DNA from: Anadara kagoshimensis
Taxonomy: Eukaryota; Mollusca; Bivalvia; Arcoida; Arcidae
Reading direction: 5' to 3'
Assembly: GCA_021292105.1 (NCBI GenBank)
Contig: CM037871.1
Span: forward strand, 33,372,997-33,436,996
Length of the DNA: 64,000 bases
Shown: piece after piece, positions 25,450-36,779 of the stretch
Numbering within the stretch: the first letter of the stretch is position 1
Layout of the letters: each line of letters begins with the position of its first letter
Made by a program: the position numbers and the translations under genes
The notes under the pieces: model-generated
The model's input: the letters and a program-made list of their open reading frames with translations, nothing else
Databases searched by the model: none
Told to the model about the DNA's origin: nothing

Positions 25450-25839
25450 TGTCTGTCTTTCTGTTTGTCTTTCTGTTTGTCCACTTGAAGGGTACCTATT
25501 TTGTGTAATCAATTCTTTTACACTTTTCAACCACTGAGTCTGAAACTTTACAGTGTGTTTTACAGTGTGTATGTGTATACATTGATCATGTGCACCTCTC
25601 ATATTGGTTGTATTGAATATTTTCAGATTTTATGGAGAATTGAATTTGGTGATTTTTAGCTCACCTGACAATAGGTCATGTGAGCTTATGGCATAATGCA
25701 GTGTGCTTTTATATGTATATACATTGAACATGTGCACCTCAAATATTGTTGTATTAAATATTTTCAAATTTTATGGAGAATTGAATTTGGTGATTTTTAG
25801 CTCATCTGACCATAGGTCATGTGAGCTTATGGCATAGCA

Positions 25840-25888
<49 letters not shown>

Positions 25889-26450
25889 ACTTCTCCTCTG
25901 AGACTACTGGACAGATTTCAATGATACTTGGTCAGAAGCATGTATGGGCTGGTGCAATTCAGATTTGTTGCCATGGCTATCAAAACTAGGTCAAGGTGAC
26001 ATAGGGGTGCAAAAATCTTTAAAAATCTTCTCCAAAACCAATGATGGGAGAAAAAATCTGATGTGATATTAAGATTCTCTGGGGTCTGAAGCCTTAAGTT
26101 TGTTCATTTCATGAAATTTGGACAAAAAATGGGTAAAGCGTTTTTGAGTTAAATTTTGAAAATTTCGTAAAATGGCTTCAAATTGTTATAACATGATTAT
26201 TTGAACAGATAATGACATGGGGTTTTCAGTTTACAAGTTTAAACCAACAAGTCTGAAATTTTGCAGGATGTTTCTATATACATTGAACATGTGCACCTCC
26301 TATTTTGGCTGTATTTTGATCCAGTTTTTCTGAAACTATTATATATACAGATATTAAGCATCATAAGAATGTGTGCACATGTCATTATCAGTTTGATCAT
26401 ATATATATATAGCAGAATTTTTGCCATTGGCAGACTTTGAATTTTTCACA
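25450..26450. repeat. Composite bivalve-type repeat with 145-bp duplication and (GT)n
   Basis: 25558-25699 and about 25703-25845 are direct copies (tacattgaacatgtgcacct, then gatttttagctcacctgac, then catgtgagcttatggcat). A (GT)n run follows at 25841-25881. It continues with 'caacttctcctctgagacta', a motif shared with 29029, 30488, 32670 and 32797. No gene. Confidence 0.7.
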
Positions 26451-26976
26451 TTACTATTTGGCCGTACATATAATTTGTCCCAAGACCAACATTGGGAGCA
26501 AGAGTATTAGTCTCCTTCAGAAACAAGTCTAGTTATCATTGCATTGCATTAAAACCAGAGGCCAAGGGACTGTATTGATACATATACTTGAAAATATGTC
26601 CAATTTTGGATCATGATATATTGTGATGGTTTACCATTTGTCATGTCATCTTATTTTTTTTCATTTGAATCCTCTCCAAAATTACTGTAATATTTAAGGG
26701 CTTTTTTGTTAGCATAATTGAAGGAGTTGCATGCTTTTGGTCCCCAATAACAGTTGGAGAGTATGAAAATCTTCTCTAAGAGTGTTAATGAATTGTGCTT
26801 AAGATATTTTAAATTTAAAATTCTTGGTGCTTGCTGTTTCTTATTTCAATAGATTGTAGCTTTTGGGCTAAAAATGGGGAACGGCAAAAATTTCTAAACA
26901 GTTTTTTTAATCTGAAATGCAACAGAAATTTGACATGTTCTCTGGTTAGTGAAAATACCGATTGTTTCCTTATCAG

Positions 26977-27832
26977 TAGGGGTGAAACAATACAAGTGTT
27001 ACGGTTCAGTTTGTATTGCGGTAGAGTGTCCACCTCGAGAGTGGGAGGTCGCGGGTTCGAACCCCGGCCGGGTCATACATAAGACTTAAAAATTTGAGAT
27101 ACTGCTTCCTCACCTGGCGCTCGGCATTAAGAGGATAGAGTATTGACTGGTTCACTTGGTGCCAGGATAATGTTACTGGGGGAGTGGTATGCTTGTCTGT
27201 GGCGTACTGACTCTGTGAGCTAGCATGGTAAAGTCGCCCTGAGTGCGTGCTAGTACAAGACAGACCAAAAACACACTCGCACATCTCATGCATACATGAA
27301 TTGTTCGTAGATTAATCTTTAGAGATTAATAAACCTGCTCTCGTTGCGAATAGCTGAAAAATTGCTGATGCGACATAAAACAACATTACAACCAACCAAC
27401 CAACCTTATCAGTAGGGGTGAAACAATACAAGTGTTACGGTTTGGTTTGTATTGCGGTATGCTAGCCTCGGTTCGGTTTGTATCGTCAAACAATAGGTTA
27501 ACTGGGGAAAATTACCAAAAGTAGCCAAAAACAAACTTTTAGCCGAAGTCGGCTGGCCATCTTTCAATTCTGGCAAATCGGATGCCATTTCCATGCTTTG
27601 CGTGTGATACCATTGCAAGTACTTGCATCATTGCATATGTCGCCGTTATTGATTGGGAGTATTTACCATAAATAAGTATTATAGACCTATCAGAGGAGGT
27701 GTCTCAAATGTCAAGGGAAATAACTCTAATAACAAACTGAATAACGGTTTTAGTAAAATCAAAACCGAAAACCGAACCGAAGCATAAAAAAACGCAATTC
27801 AACTTATACCGCGGTATATTGTTTCACCCCTA
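26977..27832. mobile_element. hAT-like element interrupted by a SINE
   Basis: The ends TAGGGGTGAAACAATA and, inverted, TAGGGGTGAAACAATA match exactly over 16 bp. Flanks are cttatcag (26969-26976) and cttattag (27833-27840), an 8-bp target duplication with one mismatch. A SINE sits at 27024-27403. The left 47 bp of the element plus flank are present on both sides of the SINE. The interior includes 'aaaaccgaaaaccgaaccga', similar to the hAT element at 18859-19633. No transposase is seen. Confidence 0.78.
27024..27403 (+). repeat. Near full-length tRNA-derived SINE with (AACC)n tail
   Basis: The tRNA-like head has an intact B-box (GGGTTCGAACCCC near 27053-27065). The body includes 'gagctagcatggtaaagtcg' and 'gctgaaaaattgctgatgcg', and the tail is aaccaaccaacc. 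It is flanked by a 56-bp direct duplication (26968-27023 and 27404-27459, two mismatches). The truncated copy at 22998-23205 belongs to the same family. Confidence 0.85.
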
Positions 27833-27919
27833 CTTATTAGGTACAAAGGAAATGGTGACATGTAGACATGTTTTACAAAATTTTCTTATCTACTTAGATT
27901 CTTTTCAGCAATAATATCT

Positions 27920-28015
27920 TTATATCTTGCGTATACATGACTTGTTCTTAGATAAATAAACTTCCCGTCATCACAACAATCTGAAGAATTGTTAATGCAA
28001 CATAACATTTAAAGT
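27920..28015 (+). repeat. Worn 3' fragment of the same SINE family
   Basis: 'gcgtatacatgacttgttct' and 'gaagaattgttaatgcaaca' match the 3' body of the SINE at 27024-27403 with many changes. Confidence 0.55.
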
Positions 28016-28139
28016 TTTAAAACATTAAATCATTTTCTTGATATAAGCTAGAGTAGCAAAACCTTCAGACATCTTGTCAAGGACAGAAAGGTCCTCAGGT
28101 GACTGTTCAGGCCCATTGGGTCTATTGTTTAATTGTTAT

Positions 28140-28560
28140 AATATTGCTTGTAAAGTTTTTGACTGGGTTGCATGAAGTACAAATCTGGTTTATAGTATGG
28201 TGAATGTCGGGATGGGTGGGCAGTTGGGAAAGATACTGTACCTACTTTGTAAACTCAACTCCTGCTACAGTTTTCAACCAAGAACCTTGAAACTTCACAG
28301 AATGTTTCTATATACATGTATATTGAAGATGTGCACCTGACTTTATGGAAATATTTTGGGATTTTTTCCCATTTTTCCAGACTTTGAAACTTTTTGTCAC
28401 TTTATAGCAAGTTTTTAAACTGGGGGTATCTATCTACTTTGTGAAATCAACTCCTCCTACAATTTTCAATCAGTAACCTTGAAACTTCACAGAATGTTTC
28501 TATATATATTTTAGTTGTACACCTGACTTTACAGCCATTCAATAAAAATTAAAAAAAACA
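28140..28560. repeat. Diverged direct repeat
   Basis: 'accttgaaacttcacagaat' followed by 'gtttctatata' occurs near 28280 and 28477, each preceded by 'caactcctgctacagttttc' or a variant. It is part of the same dispersed repeat group as 25450-26450. No gene. Confidence 0.6.
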
Positions 28561-29067
28561 ACCTGGTTTATTGAGTCTTTGACCCATTTTTCTTCATATT
28601 TTTAATTGTTTTAACTTTTAATTAAACATCTGCTAGAAACAATGTGTCTTCAAGTATTGCTTACTGCACTTAAATGCATATCTCTGATTGCAAAGTTCCT
28701 TATGATGAGCTGTGTTACAGTAGGCATGGCACACTGAAGAATCCAAACTGTCCATTGCTCCAAGTGCACTGCAAAGGTATATATTTCGGCCACTTAACCT
28801 AAAAGTGTGATGTCTTGATATATCTGGACTGATGTAAAACTCTGTTAACTCAATTGTCATACTGACTTCACACATCTAGCAAGTCCTGTCATTTTTTGTT
28901 CCCATAGTTGTGAGTCACACTGCATAACTATACCCCAAACTATGGTGTGGAGGGTATAATGTCAATCTATCCATCAGTCATAAGTTTTCCGCACTTTTGC
29001 ACATGTGGGTGTGGGGTACTTTCAACTTCTCCTCTGAAACTATTGGATGGATTTCAATGAAACTTGG

Positions 29068-29152
<85 letters not shown>
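29068..29152. repeat. (TA)n microsatellite
   Basis: About 42 TA units. Open frames through it (poly Tyr-Ile) are artefacts. Confidence 0.95.
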
Positions 29153-29156
<4 letters not shown>

Positions 29157-30387
29157 TGCAACTTCCGAATACCGGCCCTTCTAAAAACAGATCACCTCTA
29201 CATACCGAACACACGAGACCAGTCCCAAATTTATCCTTCTTTGTTTATACTAAAATAAACTTCCATAAACCGGCCCCTCTGAATTCCAAATACCGGCCTT
29301 TTTTAAGTACCGAAATCATGTTACATCTTAGAATTTACCTCCAAAAACCGGTCGTCGGAGTCACATTATATCATTGAACCGTAACAGACAAGTGATTAAT
29401 CCGATTACTGAAATAACAATGTGTCGTAACACATGGTTCCGTGCAAGTGTACATGTATAAATAACAAAATCGATCTTAATTGTTTCTTTTATTTGATCGA
29501 TTATGAAATTAATACAGCTATTGTCTTTTTCGATTGTAGAACAAACAAACGATTAACACCTGATTTTCTTTAGTACCCGAATTTTCATTAAGTGCTTGTA
29601 AACCGATTTAATTTATTTACATTTTGTATACTGATCTTTACCGAGTTTTTTTAAACTTCAGATTTTAAGGCATTGTCACAAAAAATAAAATAAAAACAAA
29701 TATTCTTTTTAAAAAATGAGTTGCCGATATGATTAAAAATGGTTTCATTTCAGTTACCATAAAAGGTTAATATTCATTATTACGGTCAGATTGTTCTATT
29801 AAGTGCAAAATGCCACCAGCTAAACCCACAGAGTACCCCTCACATGACACAAGGTCATTGACATTGGTTTTCTGGTACTGGTGATCGGAACGTTTTATAA
29901 ACAATTATGTTTATCCCACTCCAGCAGTGTGTATATGTTAAGAAATGTTTTTTCTTTAAAAAATCATTAAACTTAACAAAATTTTCTTCATGTTTTATTT
30001 TTCCTTTTTAAGATCAAAACATTCTTGTCACCACGATCCGAAAACTGTACCTCGTGTACCTATATCAACACAAGCAGCAATCCATTTTAGTTACTGTAAA
30101 GCTGTTATATATTATTCTGTCAGCTTGTAAACTTTGGATTTATACGTAATGTACTTGTCAGGATCAAGAACAGATTTTCACATTACATGTACGATCAACG
30201 CTTCAGTGAATGTAACGAGGTTTATATTTCTTTTGTCTATACCTTATATAAAAAAAAGTCTGAAACGGAAAAGAGTCGGATAGGATCGGACTTCCGGATT
30301 CATAAGACCCTCTTAATACCGACCCCTCTGAAAACCGGCCAAATTGCTCGGTCCCACACTAAGCCGGTTTTCGGAAGTTGCACTGTA
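29152..30387. mobile_element. 1.24-kb non-autonomous DNA transposon inserted at the edge of a (TA)n run
   Basis: The termini TACAGTGCAACTTCCGA match perfectly in inverted orientation at both ends, and the next bases (ataccggc and aaaccggc) are also similar. Sub-terminal 'accggcc' motifs are repeated at both ends (29174, 29270, 29289, 30329). Insertion at TA and the CAGTGCAAC-type end suggest a Tc1/mariner- or pogo-like element (inference). No transposase frame is visible. Confidence 0.85.
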
Positions 30388-30404
30388 TATATATGTAAAG
30401 ATTT

Positions 30405-31420
30405 TGACATTTTTAGCTCACCTGGCTAAGGCCATGTGAGCTTATGGCATGGCAAAGCGTGTGTCAGTGCGTCAGTAAACTTGAATCTTCTTCTCTAAAA
30501 CTACTGGACCAATTGAAACTGTAGTTGCTAATACTTCATTATGACATAGAGACATAATTAATAAATCCATTTGTGGTGTCTCTGGTTTATTACATAATTG
30601 TGAAACCCATTATAATCGACAAATATTTTGACTGATCATGCAGTACATGTGCATGTAGTATGGACAGTTTATCATAACTCAGGACTGATTAAATAATATT
30701 TAAAAATATATTAATATAAATTTTCTTTTATTTTTTTAAAAAAAAGTCTTTTTCATGGCATTGGGTACATCTATTCCATAACCCGGATATTAACAGATTC
30801 TGAACTTCTATTCATTTACTCCATGTGTGTTTGTTTACATATTGATACTCTCGCATTTTCTGTACTACATAAATAACTTTCTTGTTTACAAATCATTTGC
30901 AAAATTTCACTCTATTAAAATGATGAAAATCTGCTGATTGGAACTACTAACAGGTTAAAACAGTACTCGAACAGTTAACTGAAAGTAATTTTTTTAATAA
31001 TTACTAACTACAGTAATAACTGTCTGCTAGACAACTGCAGATTTTATGCCTGATCATGTCTATGTTCCTTAATTCAACATGATTTCTACAAGCTTGAATT
31101 GTAAACATTGCAAAAATTGTGAAAACTGCCTGATTACAAATGTAAAATGTCGACAGTGTACTCAGCCTTATGCAAGACATAAACTTCGTAGTTTATACAA
31201 GTGATCTAAATACATAAATAACAAACCTGTTAAGTGATCTTTTCCTGGTTTATCAGACTGTATTTAATTTCTTCATTTTTGGCATACATGATTTAAATTG
31301 GACAACATTAATGTTTTGAGCAAACCTAAGACTTGGTAACTCTCAGAATTTTCAAATTCATCTTCAGCTGAGACAGATGGATAAACAAAACATGACCGAG
31401 CAACATTTCTTTTTGTTTTT
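30405..31420. other. Repeat terminus, then sequence without recognised features
   Basis: It starts with 'tttttagctcacctggctaa' and 'catgtgagcttatggcat', the terminus seen at 25656 and 25796. The rest is AT-rich and shows no gene. Confidence 0.5.
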
Positions 31421-31623
31421 TAACACAGCTGTACCACTACCAATGGTTTTGGTTTTTGAAGCAGAGTTTCCTCCTTTGTGAATGTCATCATCACACTTTC
31501 AGTTTCTGGTTCTTCTTCCAAATTTTCTTCGGTAGGGTGAAATGTTCCTTTAAATGTTGACGAGATAGATTGAGACAATGGTTCATGCTCTTCTTCAATT
31601 TCTGGCAATACTAATTTTGGCAT
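31420..31623 (-). CDS. Possible acidic exon, unidentified
   Basis: A 67-codon minus frame (MPKLVLPEIEEEHEPL and onward) with high Glu/Thr/Ser content. It lies about 80 bp beyond the AATAAA of the putative minus-strand gene, so it would belong to a different transcript if real. No convincing splice sites were found and chance is possible. Confidence 0.2.
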   Translation of the reverse strand: MPKLVLPEIEEEHEPLSQSISSTFKGTFHPTEENLEEEPETESVMMTFTKEETLLQKPKPLVVVQLC

Positions 31624-31703
31624 TTTCAGGACATGACCGTGACCTCAATCTATTTGTAAATTTCTTTTCACCTAAAAGTTGTTCTAGGCAGGCTAAAAAT
31701 TGA

Positions 31704-31709
31704 TTTATT
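31704..31709 (-). terminator. Candidate poly(A) signal AATAAA
   Basis: AATAAA on the minus strand, about 250 nt past the TAA of the putative terminal exon at 31956-32009. Confidence 0.4.
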
Positions 31710-31955
31710 AAAATATTACATCATAGTAGCATGTGTAGTTTTCCTTTTCCTGTGGGTTAGACTGAAGAGCAATGAAACAGATTTTTTTGGCTCATGTGAG
31801 TGAAAGAGTTCTTTTTTACCAGACCTAGACCTTCTACTGACTTTGGGAGTGTATCTACTGGAAATGAACCCACAACTTCTGTTGACTGATTACACAAAGC
31901 ATTCTTTCTTCTCAGTGGTAACAGATCCCACTACTTTCAAGTGTTTCTCTTCCTC

Positions 31956-32009
31956 TTAAATGGCATCAGCACTCTGACTAGCTTTTTTGGAATGTCTCGG
32001 ACTTAGTTT
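31956..32009 (-). CDS. Putative terminal exon of an unidentified minus-strand gene
   Basis: Acceptor gattccattacag precedes AAA CTA AGT. In phase 0 the exon gives KLSPRHSKKASQSADAI and stops at TAA. Phase 0 is exactly what the donor of the exon at 34032-34114 leaves. The same frame stays free of stops for another 21 codons after the TAA and again after a second stop, so the coding end may once have lain further on. Confidence 0.4.
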   Translation of the reverse strand, partial: KLSPRHSKKASQSADAI

Positions 32010-32650
32010 CTGTAATGGAATCAAAACAAAGTCACCAAGCTGCTGACTGTCGGACAGGAAGCGGGGGCGTAACTGCCAATAAGGTTAAAAGAAACATGCC
32101 TTCACTTAATTTTATCAAAAAAAAAAAAAATAAATAAAAATAATAATAATAATAATAATAATTATCTGGGTTTTTTTTTAAATTGAAATAAAAACCACAA
32201 TAGGATAAAAATTTCATAAATCCAAATTCCACCTTATAAGCTTACTTTATTAACTTAAAGCAAGTGCATGAACTTCAGGCATGGATCAAATTAAATTTCA
32301 ATGCAATGCATTACATAAGAATTACTTTGAAACAAAAGGCCCAAAAGGGCCTGTGTGGCTCAACTGGCAGTTAATTTACAAATTTCATAAATAACATGCA
32401 AATATTATTAAATATTACACCTCCTTTCTTTATTTCCAGTTGGAATAAAATTGGTTGGAAGATAAATCTACAAATGGTCATTTTCTGTTTTTTGTATTTA
32501 TATCAATAACCACCAACTTGGATTTAGAATGGATATACAACTTTTAATCACTTTTACCTAAAGACCTTCCATGCTAGATATAGTTCCCATATTGGACCAA
32601 AAAAGCCAGAAGCAATGTTTATCCTTACCCAGTAGGGACCTATCACACTA

Positions 32651-32833
32651 AATTTTGTTTAAATTGGTACAGTAGTTTCAGAGAAGATTTTCAAAGAAAT
32701 ATAAGCCTTAAAGCGCATCTTATCTACATGTAACTAAAGACAATATTAGCATAACATGTAAATTAGATGCACTTTAAGGCTTATATTAATTTGAAAATCT
32801 TCTCTGAAACTACTGTACCGATTTAAACGAAAT
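32651..32833. repeat. Large hairpin: 70-bp inverted arms
   Basis: 32651-32720 and 32764-32833 are inverted copies (roughly 90 percent identical by eye) with a 43-bp loop. The arms contain 'agtttcagagaagattttca' and 'tataagccttaaag'. The arms are the 'aaactactg' repeat found elsewhere in the window, here in head-to-head form. Confidence 0.85.
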
Positions 32834-32987
32834 TAACAAAAAATTTGACACCAAATCCCATTTTACATGTTAAATGACTATCTGTTAAGTTTCTAAAATC
32901 CTTAATTAATAACAAAATCACTAAATTTGGAGGTGGTAAATAACCAAGTATCATAAAATCACTCAATTAACACCTGTCAATCAATTT

Positions 32988-33133
32988 TTAGCTCACCGGA
33001 CGAAAGTCTGGAGAGCTATTGCTGTCACCCCGGCGTCCCGTCCGTCCCATACGTAAATGTTAAAGTTTTGGGTGCAAGTATAAAAAATGAATGGTAAGTC
33101 CGGTGAGCTTTGGTGGCATTGACACCTCTCTTG
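32988..33133. repeat. Short dispersed repeat with GTCCGTCC motif
   Basis: 'tttttagctcaccggacgaa' to 'gtccggtgagctttggtggc' has complementary ends (agctcaccgga and tccggtgagct), so it is a small inverted-repeat element of the bivalve type. Confidence 0.65.
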
Positions 33134-33706
33134 TGTTTATTGTAAGGTCACATCCTGTTAATTACAGGTGTGGGTCTCAATCAAAGGAATGTGTCAAATA
33201 AACAATTTTATTGGTAGGTATCAATTGGATGTAAATTCCACTTCATCAAATAAATTTATCATGAAATAATGAAAAGAATATTTAAGTGTGAGTTTGGATC
33301 TTCCTTGTTTAGTATATAAGTAAAGAACATTCTGTGGGGCTAAGTACTTCTATGACATCACGGCATGGGGTCCGAAACCGGGCTTTTCGATTTAGATTAA
33401 CTTAAAGTATTAGAAATTGCCTCATAACTTCTTTATTTCACAAATTTCATGAAATTTTCGCTCAAGCCATATTAAAGTAAAATAAATAAGTTAAATAAAA
33501 TATGTGAAAATGAAAAATCATTACATGTACCCTTTTAGACAAAATTGAGTCTTTACAAGTTAAATTTTACATGTATATATTAACCTTAATTCCTACATTT
33601 CCATGTACATGGATATTAATGCTTTGGTATTCTGATAACAACTGAAAAATACAGTCCTCATTGCAATGATGTTAAAAATTATAATAGTCTGGAAATGTGT
33701 TAACCT

Positions 33707-33930
33707 TTTTAAGGTAAGTGGTTAAAGTCACAGATTCTTGATTCAAGGGTTGTGGATTCGAGCCTGAGCAGGGCTGTGTGGTATCTTTGCAAACTGAACA
33801 TTTCATTCCACATTACTCCAGTCAACTCTGCTACCAAATGAATGGGTACCTGCAAATAAGCTGGGAGTAGTGAAATCTCAGTCACTTCATGTTGCTGACA
33901 CCAGGCACTGGCCTGATGAGCCAAATGGCT
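33707..33930 (+). repeat. tRNA-derived SINE
   Basis: The head has an A-box-like 'aagtggttaaagtcacag' and a B-box 'ggttgtggattcgagcc'. The body includes 'actccagtcaactctgctac' and 'caaatgaatgggtacctgca'. It lies in the intron between the two putative minus-strand exons. Confidence 0.7.
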
Positions 33931-34031
33931 TGGGACATACTCTAACTTAAACATTTAATACAAAATTAAGATTTTAACAACATTGATTAATTATCTTGAG
34001 TGTTTTATTGAAAAGTAATGTTTTTCCTTAC

Positions 34032-34114
34032 CTTATCCAATTCATCAGTTACAGGAGGTGTGGCTCTGGGTGTTCCAAGGGGTAGTGTCATCAGTGGTGC
34101 ATTCCCATAAGTTC
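34032..34114 (-). CDS. Putative internal exon of an unidentified minus-strand gene
   Basis: Acceptor gaatgttttag and donor AAG|GTAAGG frame an 83-nt exon with a single open frame, reading TYGNAPLMTLPLGTPRATPP then VTDELDK. The other two frames contain stops. The Pro/Thr-rich product suggests a disordered segment. Upstream exons would lie above 34.2 kb but were not found. I do not recognise the protein. Confidence 0.5.
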
Positions 34115-34329
34115 CTAAAACATTCACAAAAACTAAAATGCATAATAACTGGATGATTAATTAGAAAATAGAAGACAGACTTTTGATTTTACAGATTAAT
34201 GTAATATTATTCCAACTAAAATATGTAAAATATGCTTAAAGGTAAAGAATACCTGATGTTAAAACTATAACAAGGCACCACATATGGCAAGCCAAATGGG
34301 TTTTTATTCAGAAATCTTTATTGAAATTT

Positions 34330-35880
34330 AATTTTTTATTGTAGATATCTGTATCAAAATTAAAGATATCTCTAGTTTGAATAGAGATATCTATTTCAAT
34401 TACAGATAATTCTATTTGAAATAAAGATATCTCTATTTGAAATAGATATTTCTATTTGAAATAGAGATATCTACATGTATGTTTTGTGTTTATGTATATG
34501 TGAAATAAAGATATCTCCAATTCAAATACAGATATCTGTATTTATGTGCACTTATAATTATTTCTTTAACAACCACTCCCTCACAAGTAGTGTGGGAAAA
34601 TCATTTAATTGTGTTGAAGGTTGTAGTGCTACTGTATATCTCCATTGATTGAAAATTTGCATAGGCATGTAGTATGTTGTTAGACAAGGAAAAATGTTTA
34701 CTTTTTGAACATTTTAAAGTTTGGTTGATAATTCATTGGGGAAAAAAATATTTGGACTAAAAACCAAGGCAAGGTAGATATCTGCACTCTGTAAAGTTGG
34801 GCACCTTGTGTTATTTTTTTTGGAGTTTTTTTCCTTTAATAACTAAAATAACTGAATGTGCTTTTGTAGAGTATTTGTTTTTGAAAAAAATTAATGGTGC
34901 AACAGTCTGGCAGTTTCCGTCAACAGAGTCCGCATTTTTCTATCGCGCAGTAGCCACTACACTTTATAACTTGCTCCCCGGGTAGCACTACCACATGGGA
35001 GCGGTTATTAATCAATAATAAAATATGAAACAAAAATAATGATAACTGTTTTTGAAATAAAGATATCTCTGTTTCAGCATTTCTGTGACACAAATAGAGA
35101 TATCTGTTTTTGAATTAAAGGTATCTATTTGAAATAAAGAATATAGATATCTCTTTTTGGAATAGAGATATCTCTATTTGATATAGAGATATCTATAAAT
35201 TTAAGCTTTCATGTTGGTGTTATAGAGATATCTGTATTTCAAATATAGATATCTGTAATTATTGCCGTCACAATAAACAGGTATACTGGTATATTGCGAT
35301 TTTATTAAATTCGTATGTGTACTGCAAAACAAAAATTTAATACCGGTATTTGGTGATATATTAGCAGATCGAACACTATTAATTATTGATACGTTTTCTG
35401 TTTTATACTTGTCATAAACTCGAGACAGAATTCACGACACTTCATAAGGACATACTGTCTTACGATAAAACATCTCCATCACTTGGATGTTTGTTTAGTG
35501 CAACCATGTACATCAAGCGTCCCAGTAATATTGTTATTATTTAAAGTTTATTGTTCAAATCTATGGATATTTTCATTCATTTTAAAGCCAAGATACATGC
35601 TCAAACAAAAATATTTTCAAAGACAATATATTGTGGTACGTATTACAATACACTCTGCTTGTATCGCAATATATTGTGGTACAACATAGGCATATCGTGA
35701 CAGCCCTATCTGTAATTCAAATAGACATATCTATATTTCAAATACAGATATCTATATTAAAGTAAATCAATTACAGATATCTCTATTTCAATTAAAGATA
35801 TCTCTATTTTTGACAAAAGATATATGTATTTGTTTTACAGATATATATATTTAAATGTAGATATCTCTGTTTTTTTAATA
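34330..35880. repeat. ATATCT-rich palindromic repeat blocks
   Basis: Three blocks (about 34340-34545, 35050-35259 and 35709-35880) consist of variations on 'gagatatctctatttgaaat', alternating in orientation with no fixed period. Each 'agatatct' is itself a palindrome. 34560-35040 between the first two blocks has no recognised feature. A hAT-like element splits the second and third. Confidence 0.8.
35260..35708. mobile_element. hAT-like element with perfect 8-bp target duplication
   Basis: The ends TATTGCCGTCACAAT and, inverted, TAGGGCTGTCACGAT are similar, and 'tatattgcgat' occurs inverted inside both. Flanks are tctgtaat (35252-35259) and tctgtaat (35709-35716). Both flanks belong to the ATATCT repeat, so the element inserted into it. 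No transposase frame. Confidence 0.8.
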
Positions 35881-36779
35881 AAAATTCTCTTTTGGCTTGC
35901 CATTGTCACAAGGGATACAAATCCCTTTGCACTCACCATGTACATGTAAGTGCCGAGAAAATAAACTGATTGAAATAAAGGACAATGACTCTTTAAATAA
36001 GACAGATCTAATTCTTACAGAAACTAGTCCAAGATATTTTCACAATAAACAGGGCTCCAAGTAGCAAGTAATTACTTGCATAAGTCAGATTTGGCTAGTA
36101 AATTTATCAGGGTCTGTACAGGTTTAGACTGACAAAACATGAAAATTCAAGGACTTTTCAAGGACTTTTCAACCATTTTTTATGACACAAATGTAATGAA
36201 TGTCAAAAAAAATCTTACTTTGAAGACATAATATTCAAGTGAATACAAATTTAATGAATAAATCTTTTTATAAACAAACAAACAAAACAGTATTGACAAA
36301 TACATATATTGTACAAAGGCAATGTCTGTCTCCTTTAAATGCCTGAATCAAGCTGAAATAATTTGCATTTTTGGTCCAGTTGCCTTATGTTAAAGACACT
36401 ATTCCGTTTTGCGGTTGCCATAATACTGGTATCTGGTAGGTTCCTCCTTTATTAGGAATACTCCCTTATCCGGATCATAACTATCAACTTATTTACATAC
36501 CCGATGTATGCATGTGTGCATGTAATTTGCGTGGGGATTTATGTGTATTATTGTTTGTGTTGAGTGGACTTGTTATAGCCCATGCCAGGATTAGAAAATC
36601 AGATCTTAAAATTGTGAGTCCTGAGCAAAGTTGAATGAAACTTCAAAGAGTTATACAATCATACAGAGCCTGAAAAAATAAATTTGGCCCAGATTATTTG
36701 GTAACCCAGATGAATGATTATCGCCCCTGATGATAGTACCTTTGGAAGTCATACCTCGTTTTAACGTTCAGTTTTAATG

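Noticed and set aside
27018..27075. Possible functional tRNA gene
   Set aside because: The B-box is intact, but the acceptor stem does not pair and the sequence continues into a SINE body with a repeated tail.
28633..28875. 80-codon Cys-containing minus frame
   Set aside because: No domain, no convincing splice signals, and it lies among dispersed repeats.
28978..29377. Open frames of repeated Tyr-Ile on both strands
   Set aside because: They are translations of the (TA)n microsatellite.
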